In this document: one piece after another, positions 43,206 to 51,893 of the stretch
Layout: the number at the start of each line of letters is the position of its first letter
Position numbering within the stretch: position 1 is the stretch's first letter
Assembly (NCBI GenBank): GCA_003669585.1
Contig: QWOQ01000005.1
Location: 900,502 to 964,501, forward strand
Source: Planctomycetota bacterium
GTDB lineage: Bacteria; Planctomycetota; Planctomycetia; Pirellulales; UBA1268
Reading direction: 5' to 3'
DNA: 64,000 nt
Notes under the pieces: model-generated
The model's database searches: none
What the model was told of the DNA's origin: nothing
Seen by the model: only the letters and a program-made list of their open reading frames with translations
Program-made: the position numbers and the translations under genes

Positions 43206-46200
43206 ATGCCTGCCACAGAACAAACATGGCGTAATCTCAAGGCGCTCCATGTCGTCTTTGCGATCACGTCAATCCTGCTGTTGATCTCCACCATTGCGAT
43301 GCTGGCGATCGATCACAATCGTCCCTGGAAAAAATACCAGCGCGAATTTCGTAACTTGGAAACGTGGTCTGCCCGCGCCGCAGTGGACGAGCAAGACTCG
43401 AGGTCTTACGAGGCAACGACAAAACTTCTCGAGGAAAAACTGGCTGAGGCCCGAACGGCGCCCCTTGATTCTGCCATTGCGGCTCAATTTGTAATTCAAG
43501 CGAAAACCGATCCGGTTGATGCTGTTGCAGTCGACCGAGTTCAGCAAGACATCGATGTTCTCGCATCTCAGCAATCGGCTTCAGAACGACTCGTGCTTCG
43601 CGGAGACCTGCTTCAGCGTTGCCGAGATATTGCAAAGCGTGCCCGGTATCGGGAAGAACTTGCCGCCGGTCAGCTCAAGTTGAGAAAGGCCGAATTCGAT
43701 AAAGCTCGTGCCGATTACGAACTCGGGGTGTCTGATGACGCTGCCGAATCAGAGCTTGCTCCATTACTTCTGATTGCCGATTCCAAGCGAGCGGAGGTCG
43801 CTGACGCAGGGTTGATCAATCAGGGAGCCAATTCCCATCGTAAAAATCTTGAAGGCCTTGTTCGACAAATGGTTGCTGCGGAAGAGTCGGCTGCAAAGCT
43901 GCTTGCGGATCATCGTCAGAAATTATCTTTGTTGGCAAAAACGGTCAAAGACCGTGCTCCCAATGTTGGAAAAAGCCTGCTCGAACTTCCTGTTCTTGAC
44001 GCCTTTAATAGTCCGCTGCGACCCGATCAACTCTGGCTGCCTCAGTTAACGCTGAACAACAATTTTCGAGATGTGGCGAGATTCGATCGATGCACCACCT
44101 GCCATAAGGGAATTGATAAATCTGCACCTGGGTCGCCTGACGAACAGGCGTATCAAGAACAGGAAATCTTGGCGATTTCTTTGCCAACACCTTCAAGCAA
44201 ACCAATTGGTGAATCGGCCGGCAACGAAAACAATCGTCTCGAGGATGCCTATGGTTTTCAGTTTTCTCCCAGGGGTCTGTTTCATTCTGAAGACAGTATG
44301 GTGAGCGTCATTCTTCCTGGTTCAGTTGCTGCTGAAGCAGGACTCGCCGTGGGGGATGTGATTGCAGAAATTGCGGGGGGTCGAATACTTTCTCAATCGA
44401 TGGCATTTCAATCGCTTCTCGAAACGCTAACCTGGGGCAAGCCTCTGATGCTTTCGGTGCGTAGAGGAGTTCCTCAGCCATATACCAGTCACCCCCGACT
44501 CGATCTCTACGTGGGTGGATCGAGTCCTCATCCGATGCAGTCTTTTGGTTGCACGATCTGTCACCAAGGGCAGGGGAGTTCTACGAGTTTTGAGTGGGCT
44601 TCGCATTCGTCCAACACTCCAAAACAGGGTCTTGCCTGGCACAAAGAGTATGGATGGTTCAACAACCATCACTGGATTCTGCCAATGCTTCCGCAGAGAT
44701 TTGATCAATCCAGCTGCTTAAAATGTCACCATCAGGTCGTAGATTTGGAACCAACCGAACGATTTCCAGAACCTCCCGCACCAAAGCTTGTCGAGGGATA
44801 TCATCTGGTCCGTCAGTATGGCTGCTATGGCTGTCACGAAATCAATGGATGGGCAAATCCTGATAAACGCATCGGCCCCGATATGCGTCTGGCTCCCAAC
44901 TATCACGAGGTCGCGCAAAGCATTTCGATTGACCCTGGGCTGGCAAGTGCATCGGGCCCGGTAACACGATGGATTGACGAGGTCAGTTCCGCAACAGATG
45001 GCAAGCAGGCGAGAGAGCGGCTTCGCGCGTACATCGACCGCGATGCAGCCTCCGACAATGCCACGCTTTCTCCTCGCACGCATCAGCTCGCTTCACTGCT
45101 GAAGGAACCGGAAACCCCTGGAACTTTTCCAAAAGTTGGCCCGAGTCTTCGACACGTTTCAAGCAAAGTGGGATTTGATTGGCTCTATGCATGGCTGCGA
45201 AATCCGACTGATTTTCGTCCATCGACCAAGATGCCGAGATTTTTCGGTCTCTGGGAACATCTCTCGGGCAAAGGCTTAGAGGAATCCAAGCTCTACGAAC
45301 CGATTGAAATTCGATCGATGATTACCTATCTGCTCAATGCCAGTCAGCCCTTTGAATACGTGTTGCCATTTGAGGGAATCACCGCAAAACCCGATATTGA
45401 GCGCGGAAAGAAGGTCGTGCAGGTTCGTGGGTGCTTAGCGTGCCACCAACATGCTGACTTTCCCGATGCCAAAAATAACCACGGCCCTCATCTTTCTCGC
45501 ATCGGAGCAAAGTTTTCTGGAACCAAGCAGGGCAGTGACTGGCTTTACAGTTGGTTGCGCGAACCCAATCGCTATCACCCTCGCACGCTCATGCCCAATG
45601 TACTGTTGACGCCGGTAAAACTCCCCGACGGCTCGATCAGCGATCCGGCACTCGATGCCACCGTCTATCTGATGGGTTCGACTGAGAACTGGAAACCATC
45701 CGATATTCCAGCCGCAGATTCTCTCGTGGAACAAGAGCGACAATCGCTCAACGAACTGGCTCTTCTCTACCTGAAGGATCGCTTTCCTTTGGTTCAGGCA
45801 AAAGAATATCTCGAACATGGAATTCCGGCTGATGTCGGCGCTCTCATGCAGGGAGACGAGCGACTCCTGACCGGCATGATGGATGCCAATCGAGACGGCA
45901 TTCTACTTGATTACGTTGGACGAAAGACCATTGCAAAGCTTGCCTGTGCCGGCTGTCACGATATTCCAGGCTATGAAGATTCCAAACCGGCAGGTGCCGC
46001 TCTTGCTGATTGGGGCCGAAAGGAATCCTCGAAGATTGCCTTCGAACAGGTTTCAAATTTTGTCCTTGGACAGATGAATTCTGCGAGTCATCACGCACAT
46101 GCTTCTCACGAGACTTCGACCAAGCATGACGTTCACGGAACTCTCCACGATGCTGATGCCCATGCCTCTGATGCCGGGCACGCCGATGCGTTGCCTCATT

Positions 46201-47822
46201 CTTCCGATGTCAACAAAGAATCTGATGAAAATTCCGACACGCCTGTTGCTGCCGATCTTGCCTACGCCGCCGGCTCGCATGCCTCGCACACAACTCCGCA
46301 CTCTGTTGATCCAGACACCGGATACTTTCTTGAAAAATTGCTCGGGCACGAACGAGAAGGATTTCTCTGGCAAAAACTTCGTGCGCCTCGCAGTTACGAT
46401 TACAAAAAAACTGAGAATAAAAGCTACAACGAACGCTATCGCATGCCGAAGTTTCCGTTTGACGACAAGCAGCGTGAAGCGGTGATGACATTCGTACTGG
46501 GACTGGTTTCCGAGCCACCCGCTCCGCAGTTCATCAATCAGCCGTCAATTCAAGAACAGGCAAGGCTTCACGGTCTCGTGGTTGCCGAGCAGTACAACTG
46601 CGGCGGCTGTCATTCGCTCGAAATGGATCGCTGGGACATTCGGCATAAGCCTGGTTCGCTCGGCGAGGCCCCGACGATCAGCGACTATCCATTTCTGTCA
46701 CCTCACTTCAATGAACAAGAAATAGCTCAATCTTTAATTACCGATCGGAAAGGACGAAGACAGTCCACGCTCCGAGGAGCTCCGGTACTCGATGAAAAAA
46801 CAGGCACACCCCAGATGGTCGATGAGGATGGAGTTCCCCTTACCGCTGACGATACGGAATCGGTTCCACATCATCTCTTCATGCTCTATCGGGATGCTCT
46901 GATCGACGGAGAAGCTCGAAGAGTAGGAGCTCAAAACTTGCTGGTTCCAAAAGACGCGCTCTTGGCGGGAACCGAGTACCGCGGTCGAGGTGGAGATTTT
47001 GCACGGCTTCTGTTCCCGGTTGTGATCGCAGATGAAAAACAAATAAATCCGAATGTAAAGGCGGACGATGCATGGGGCTGGCTACCTCCGCCGCTGATTG
47101 GCGAAGGAAAGAAAGTGCAGTCAAGCTGGCTGCATCGCTTTCTACTCAATCCAGAAATAATTCGTCCCGCGACAGTGCTTCGCATGCCGAAATTTAATCT
47201 CTCGAGCTCCGATTCTTCATCGTTGGTGGCCTACTTCGCCAGTGTTGACGGTGCAGATTACCCGTATGAATACGATCCACGTTTCGAAGATTCTCGACTG
47301 GTGGAAGCGGAGAAGTCACACCCGGGCCACCTTGAGGGTGCTCTTCGAATTGTCACCAACAATAACTACTGCGTGAAATGTCATCTGTTAGGAAACTATG
47401 CCCCACCAGGGAACTTGAAGGCACTTGCTCCGCAACTTGAACGAGTCCACCAACGACTTCGACCCGACTACGTCCATGGCTGGATTGCCAATCCCAGACG
47501 ATTTCTTCCGTACACGGGGATGCCGGTCAATATTCCATTCGACAAGCCAGTGAGTCAGGATCTTTATTCCGGTTCAAGTGATCAACAGCTCGACGCTCTC
47601 ACTGATCTCTTGATGCACTTTGACGGATTCGCAAAAAAGAATCTCTCTCTGGATGCCTATTTTAAGCAACAACCAGTTGCCCCCGAACCGCCACCATCCT
47701 CTGCGGCAAATGTTCAGCCAGCTCTGGGCCTTTCTGCGCTTGAGGAAAAAAGAGTGGATCTTCAGGAATTGATTACCACCCCGCCGTCACCATCCTCACC
47801 CACTTCGGAGAAACTTCCATGA
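43206..47822 (+). CDS. Giant octahaem cytochrome c with PDZ domain
   Basis: A 1538-residue protein. A membrane helix at about residues 12-31 anchors the N-terminus, followed by a long coiled coil (about 60-290). Eight CxxCH haem motifs start at residues 296, 449, 504, 540, 743, 914, 1132 and 1389. A PDZ-like domain lies between the first two (about 358-420: MVSVILPGSVAAEAGLAVGD). Residues 956-1003 are rich in histidine and aspartate. Repeated LRNPTDFRPSTKMP-type segments mark cytochrome c domains. It occupies the place of cytochrome c1 or f, so it is the likely electron acceptor of the Rieske protein. The stop overlaps the next start by four bases. Confidence 0.9.
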   Translation: MPATEQTWRNLKALHVVFAITSILLLISTIAMLAIDHNRPWKKYQREFRNLETWSARAAVDEQDSRSYEATTKLLEEKLAEARTAPLDSAIAAQFVIQAKTDPVDAVAVDRVQQDIDVLASQQSASERLVLRGDLLQRCRDIAKRARYREELAAGQLKLRKAEFDKARADYELGVSDDAAESELAPLLLIADSKRAEVADAGLINQGANSHRKNLEGLVRQMVAAEESAAKLLADHRQKLSLLAKTVKDRAPNVGKSLLELPVLDAFNSPLRPDQLWLPQLTLNNNFRDVARFDRCTTCHKGIDKSAPGSPDEQAYQEQEILAISLPTPSSKPIGESAGNENNRLEDAYGFQFSPRGLFHSEDSMVSVILPGSVAAEAGLAVGDVIAEIAGGRILSQSMAFQSLLETLTWGKPLMLSVRRGVPQPYTSHPRLDLYVGGSSPHPMQSFGCTICHQGQGSSTSFEWASHSSNTPKQGLAWHKEYGWFNNHHWILPMLPQRFDQSSCLKCHHQVVDLEPTERFPEPPAPKLVEGYHLVRQYGCYGCHEINGWANPDKRIGPDMRLAPNYHEVAQSISIDPGLASASGPVTRWIDEVSSATDGKQARERLRAYIDRDAASDNATLSPRTHQLASLLKEPETPGTFPKVGPSLRHVSSKVGFDWLYAWLRNPTDFRPSTKMPRFFGLWEHLSGKGLEESKLYEPIEIRSMITYLLNASQPFEYVLPFEGITAKPDIERGKKVVQVRGCLACHQHADFPDAKNNHGPHLSRIGAKFSGTKQGSDWLYSWLREPNRYHPRTLMPNVLLTPVKLPDGSISDPALDATVYLMGSTENWKPSDIPAADSLVEQERQSLNELALLYLKDRFPLVQAKEYLEHGIPADVGALMQGDERLLTGMMDANRDGILLDYVGRKTIAKLACAGCHDIPGYEDSKPAGAALADWGRKESSKIAFEQVSNFVLGQMNSASHHAHASHETSTKHDVHGTLHDADAHASDAGHADALPHSSDVNKESDENSDTPVAADLAYAAGSHASHTTPHSVDPDTGYFLEKLLGHEREGFLWQKLRAPRSYDYKKTENKSYNERYRMPKFPFDDKQREAVMTFVLGLVSEPPAPQFINQPSIQEQARLHGLVVAEQYNCGGCHSLEMDRWDIRHKPGSLGEAPTISDYPFLSPHFNEQEIAQSLITDRKGRRQSTLRGAPVLDEKTGTPQMVDEDGVPLTADDTESVPHHLFMLYRDALIDGEARRVGAQNLLVPKDALLAGTEYRGRGGDFARLLFPVVIADEKQINPNVKADDAWGWLPPPLIGEGKKVQSSWLHRFLLNPEIIRPATVLRMPKFNLSSSDSSSLVAYFASVDGADYPYEYDPRFEDSRLVEAEKSHPGHLEGALRIVTNNNYCVKCHLLGNYAPPGNLKALAPQLERVHQRLRPDYVHGWIANPRRFLPYTGMPVNIPFDKPVSQDLYSGSSDQQLDALTDLLMHFDGFAKKNLSLDAYFKQQPVAPEPPPSSAANVQPALGLSALEEKRVDLQELITTPPSPSSPTSEKLP

Positions 47823-48622
47823 ACAAATTTTCCGGCATGTTTCAAAGTTCCTCACTCACGTTTTGTTTTTCCATGGTGTGTGCTGCACTTTGCCTTGTAA
47901 ATTCCTCCGCCTCTGCCGACGACTGGGGTACGATCAAAGGACGTTTCACGTTTGGCGGAACACCACCTGCTTCTCTTGAAATAAAGGCTGACAAGGATAT
48001 TGAAGTCTGTGGAAAGCATAAACTTATAAACGAGGAGCTTGTGGTCGGTGCCGACAAAGGCATTGCCAACGTCGTTATTTTTGTCAGAGATAAGAATGTC
48101 AAAGTTCATCCTGATCTTGCCAAGACAAAATCTGAAAAAGTGATACTCGACAACAGGGATTGCCGTTTTCATCCACACGTGGCAGTTCTGCAAACTGGCC
48201 AGGCTTTTGTGCTCAAGAATTCAGATACTGTCGGACACAACAGCAACGTTGCCACAATTAAAAACCCTGCGAGCAACAATCTCATTCCCAGCGGCGGGGA
48301 AGTCTCGCAGACACTTTCCTCCGACGAAGCGATTCCCGCACAAGTGAACTGCAACATTCATCCTTGGATGAAGGCTTGGCTGGTAGTGCGTCCTAATCCT
48401 TATGCAACGATCACGGCAGCTGATGGAAGTTTTGAAATTAAAAATCTTCCTGCTGGAGAACTTGAACTGCAGTTGTGGCATGAGAAGGCTGGATTTATCC
48501 AGGAATTCACCGTTGGTGGAAAATCTGAAAAAGTAGCCAAGGGTCGCAAAAAAGTGACCATCACACCTGCCGGAATCGACCTCGGTGAAATGGTGATTAG
48601 TGCTGGTGCGTTCACAAAATAG
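47819..48622 (+). CDS. Cupredoxin-domain protein, amicyanin-type loop (copy 1)
   Basis: A 267-residue periplasmic protein with a signal peptide (cleavage near SASA). It starts with a beta-sandwich segment (WGTIKGRFTFGGTPPASLEI), then a cupredoxin-like core with putative copper ligands H140 (GHN), C178, H181 and M184 in CNIHPWM. The Cys-x2-His-x2-Met spacing is that of amicyanin. The C-terminal part (ADGSFEIKNLPAGELELQLW) is a carboxypeptidase-regulatory-like sandwich. It is translationally coupled to the octahaem gene, and its likely task is to carry electrons to the oxidase or dihaem cytochrome. Confidence 0.82.
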   Translation: MNKFSGMFQSSSLTFCFSMVCAALCLVNSSASADDWGTIKGRFTFGGTPPASLEIKADKDIEVCGKHKLINEELVVGADKGIANVVIFVRDKNVKVHPDLAKTKSEKVILDNRDCRFHPHVAVLQTGQAFVLKNSDTVGHNSNVATIKNPASNNLIPSGGEVSQTLSSDEAIPAQVNCNIHPWMKAWLVVRPNPYATITAADGSFEIKNLPAGELELQLWHEKAGFIQEFTVGGKSEKVAKGRKKVTITPAGIDLGEMVISAGAFTK

Positions 48623-48641
48623 TTTTTTCCGGAGTTGTTTG

Positions 48642-49544
48642 ATGGTTCGTCCTGTTCATTTTATTTGCATTTCTGCAATTGTTCTAGGCCTCGCGGGAGG
48701 CTGTGGGCCGTCGCGGATTTCTTCTCCTAGCGCCGATGATGCCGCTGCTCAACAACTGCGTGTCATGCTTGGAAGTACGGCTGCCTCCGGCAATTCCTCG
48801 GGCGACTTGACCTCCGCAGAGTCCACGGGAACGGGCTGGGGATCGCTCTCGGGAAGGTTCGTATTCACAGGAACGCCTCCAGAAACAAAGGCTTTGGTGA
48901 TCGACAAAGATACCGAAATCTGTTCGAAGGATGGACGTAAATCGCTCGATCGTTCGCTCCTTGTTGACTCATCAACAAAGGGGCTGGCAAACGTTGTTCT
49001 CTTTGTAAGAAAAGTCAGTCGAGTCAAGGAGCCTTCAGAAACTGTTGCGGCGAGTGCTGCGGTATTCGATCAAAAATGGTGTGAGTTTCTCTCCCCTGTT
49101 TTTTCGGCAAAAGTTGGACAGGCTGTCGACGTTCGCAACAGTGATCCGATTGGACACAACACCAACATTTCAGGAAGTAGTTTTAATCAGTTAATTCCGG
49201 CAGGGCAGGGTACTACTTATACTCCCGACAGAGAAACCGGAATGCCTTCGATGGTGATCTGTAATATTCATCCTTGGATGAAGGCGTATGTGCTCTTTCG
49301 AAAAGATGGTTATGCAGCGATCAGCGGTACCGACGGATCGTTTCGCATTCAGAATCTTCCCGCTGAAGAACTACTGGAATTTCAAGTCTGGCACGAACGC
49401 TCAACCGGCCCCAACGGATCGCTCGGCTTGGAAAAGCCGGAACTCAAATGGACTAAAAAAGGCCGCTTTCAGATAAAACTTGTTCCCGACGAAGAAAAAA
49501 ATCTCGGTGATATCGAAGTCCCCGCTGGAGTCCTTGGGGGCTAG
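48642..49544 (+). CDS. Cupredoxin-domain lipoprotein, amicyanin-type loop (copy 2)
   Basis: A 300-residue paralogue of the gene just before it. The N-terminus ICISAIVLGLAGGCG is a lipoprotein signal with the cysteine as lipid site. Putative copper ligands are H172, C207, H210 and M213, again as CNIHPWM. A serine/alanine-rich linker separates lipid anchor and fold. ATG 48642 follows CGGAG. The similarity of order, loop and flanks to copy 1 points to a tandem duplication with one copy made membrane-bound. Confidence 0.82.
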   Translation: MVRPVHFICISAIVLGLAGGCGPSRISSPSADDAAAQQLRVMLGSTAASGNSSGDLTSAESTGTGWGSLSGRFVFTGTPPETKALVIDKDTEICSKDGRKSLDRSLLVDSSTKGLANVVLFVRKVSRVKEPSETVAASAAVFDQKWCEFLSPVFSAKVGQAVDVRNSDPIGHNTNISGSSFNQLIPAGQGTTYTPDRETGMPSMVICNIHPWMKAYVLFRKDGYAAISGTDGSFRIQNLPAEELLEFQVWHERSTGPNGSLGLEKPELKWTKKGRFQIKLVPDEEKNLGDIEVPAGVLGG

Positions 49545-49636
49545 AATTCTAAGGATTTTCTCTCTGGAGTCGGCGGGCTTTTGAGTCTTTTAATCAGAAC
49601 TGTTCCTCCTTCAATATTGAACACAATTTTTGCATC

Positions 49637-50926
49637 ATGACACCTCTTTTAAAATCACCTCGTGGCAGTGATCGACACGGCTTTAAGAAGACCCATTCAT
49701 GGGTCGTCTTCTGTACGCTGCTCGGTTGCTTCTTCGTCTCGAGTGGATGCAACAAAACTCCTCCAGCCTCTTTTCGCTCAAACATGATTGAGGCAACCAA
49801 GCAAAGGCTCTCTCAATCGCAAGAAAAGCAGGTGGCGACAGTTCTTCTGGCAATGTTTGGGACTCCTGACAATCCGGTGGTGCTGGCTGAAACAGGTCTC
49901 GATCTTGAGAAACTGACGCTCTGTGCCGGACCGGTGCGCAGCGACATTGTGGGTCGCAAAAACGGACTTTACCGAGAACACTGTGCCCATTGCCACGGTA
50001 TTACGGGAGACGCAATGGGCCCCACGGCTGCGTTTCTTAATCCCTATCCTCGCGACTATCGACCGGGTGTTTTCAAGTTCAAGAGTACCGAACGCGTCGA
50101 GAAGCCGACGCATGTTGATCTTGTACGAATCCTGCACAACGGGATCGCAGGAACCTCGATGCCTTCTTTTGCATTGCTGAGCGAAACTCAAATCGATGCC
50201 CTTGCGGAGTATGTCAAGTACCTGAGCATTCGGGGCGAAACTGAACTATCGTTGATGCGCGCATTCTTTGAACTCGACGACGATGCAAAGGGAATTCTTC
50301 CCGAAACAAGAGAATTTCTGATCGGAGAAATGCTGCTGCCGGCATCTGAAAAATGGTTGGCCGCCAAGGAATCTCAGATTCCGGTGCCTCTGATTTCAGA
50401 AGGAGTTGATTTGGTCGAATCAATCGCCAAGGGAAAGGCTCTCTTTTATGGTGATAAGGCCAACTGTGTGAAGTGTCACGGAGTGACCGGGCTTGGGGAC
50501 GGTCAGGCCAATGACTACGACGATTGGAACAAGCCGATTGTGGAAATAGACAAAGAACTTCGTGGAACTCGTGAACGCATCAAAGTCACGGCCACGGCAA
50601 GCATGAGCCCGGAAGAACTCGCAGAGCATGTCGCTTTGCAGGATTGGGTTACAAAACTCTCTCAGGTTCTTGACGGTGATTCTCTCAAGCCACGTACTGT
50701 TGTGCCGAGAAACCTGCGACACGGCGTCTATCGTGGTGGCCGTCGTCCACTCGATCTCTACTACCGCATTTACGCTGGGATCAATGGAGCTCCGATGCCA
50801 GCAGCCAAGGGAGCCGTTTCTCCTGAGGACATATGGCACATTGTCAATTACGTGCGTTCACTTCCATACGAGTTTGACGGCGAACTTGGCGCCGATCGCC
50901 CTCTGATTGCCCGGGAACGATTTTGA
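49637..50926 (+). CDS. Dihaem cytochrome c lipoprotein
   Basis: A 429-residue protein with a lipoprotein signal (LLGCFFVSSGCNK) and two class I-like cytochrome domains with CAHCHG (C116) and CVKCHG (C277). Both have later methionines that could be axial ligands (MGPTAAF, SMPSFALL; APMPAAKG). CoxB has no fused cytochrome, so this is a candidate donor to CuA. The domain YRIYAGINGAPMPAAKGAVS resembles the cytochrome part of caa3-type enzymes. It lies 68 bases before coxB. Confidence 0.88.
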   Translation: MTPLLKSPRGSDRHGFKKTHSWVVFCTLLGCFFVSSGCNKTPPASFRSNMIEATKQRLSQSQEKQVATVLLAMFGTPDNPVVLAETGLDLEKLTLCAGPVRSDIVGRKNGLYREHCAHCHGITGDAMGPTAAFLNPYPRDYRPGVFKFKSTERVEKPTHVDLVRILHNGIAGTSMPSFALLSETQIDALAEYVKYLSIRGETELSLMRAFFELDDDAKGILPETREFLIGEMLLPASEKWLAAKESQIPVPLISEGVDLVESIAKGKALFYGDKANCVKCHGVTGLGDGQANDYDDWNKPIVEIDKELRGTRERIKVTATASMSPEELAEHVALQDWVTKLSQVLDGDSLKPRTVVPRNLRHGVYRGGRRPLDLYYRIYAGINGAPMPAAKGAVSPEDIWHIVNYVRSLPYEFDGELGADRPLIARERF

Positions 50927-50994
50927 ATTTTTGAAAGAGCACGCTGCACTCGGTCGTATCCAAGCATGGCCAATGAGCAGCGGGGAGAATTGAT

Positions 50995-51777
50995 GTGGGA
51001 AGATTTTGGAGTTTGATATTTTTGGCTGTACCGGTTCTCGGTGTGGGAACGTTTGCAGTTGCCCCTTTTTTTAACATTTGGCTTCCAGCCGATGTCTCAG
51101 AACATGGCCGATCGGTCGACAGTCTTTTTATGTTTATCCTCTGGCTGACCGGCGCCGTATTTGTCATCACCGAACTTTTACTTTTCTGGTTCATGTGGAA
51201 ATACGATTCTACGAAGTCAAAAACACCTGCAAAATACGTCCACGGAAATCATGCCCTCGAGGTGGTTTGGACGATTCTTCCTGCGGCTACGCTTTTGTTT
51301 TTGGCGATTTATCAGATGAACACATGGGCCGACATCAAAATGCGGCGGCCCGTCATGGCCCCCACCGTCGAGGTCGTTGGGCGTCAGTTTGAGTGGCGTC
51401 TGAGATACCCTGGACGAGATGGTTCACTCGGGACCCCCGACGATCTCTTTCTTGTCAACGACCTGCACGTTCCTGTGGACGAAGATATTCTGATTCAACT
51501 CAAGACCATGGATGTATTGCACAGTTTTTTCCTGCCGAATCTTCGCATCAAACAAGACGCGGTTCCCGGCATGAAAATTCCGGTTTGGTTTAAAGCTCTT
51601 GAAACCGGAGAGTTTGACATCGTCTGCGCGGAACTCTGCGGATGGGGTCATTATAAAATGAAGGGCCGCATAACAATCGAGTCTCGTGCCGACTTTGACG
51701 CGTGGCTGGAGAAAAAATATGCCCTTCAGGAGCAAACGGCTCCTCCTCCCGAGGAAACAGACACTGCTGGTTTGTGA
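50995..51777 (+). CDS. coxB: Cytochrome c oxidase subunit II
   Basis: Subunit II takes electrons from cytochrome c to the CuA centre. The 260-residue protein has two N-terminal helices (about residues 5-28 and 43-68) and a cupredoxin domain with CuA ligands including the histidine of MDVLHSFF and C211, C215, H219 and M222 in CAELCGWGHYKMKG. There is no C-terminal cytochrome c fusion. GTG 50995 follows GGGGAG by seven bases; the nearby ATG reads in another frame to an early stop. Confidence 0.95.
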   Translation: MGRFWSLIFLAVPVLGVGTFAVAPFFNIWLPADVSEHGRSVDSLFMFILWLTGAVFVITELLLFWFMWKYDSTKSKTPAKYVHGNHALEVVWTILPAATLLFLAIYQMNTWADIKMRRPVMAPTVEVVGRQFEWRLRYPGRDGSLGTPDDLFLVNDLHVPVDEDILIQLKTMDVLHSFFLPNLRIKQDAVPGMKIPVWFKALETGEFDIVCAELCGWGHYKMKGRITIESRADFDAWLEKKYALQEQTAPPPEETDTAGL

Positions 51778-51893
51778 CCTCAGCAACAGAGTTTCGAAAT
51801 AACAATCGGTAGCTCCTACATCACAGTTTACTTCTTTTTGAAAAATACTTTCCAGAGGCCTTTCGGCACAAAACGTACGACAGGAGAATCGCG

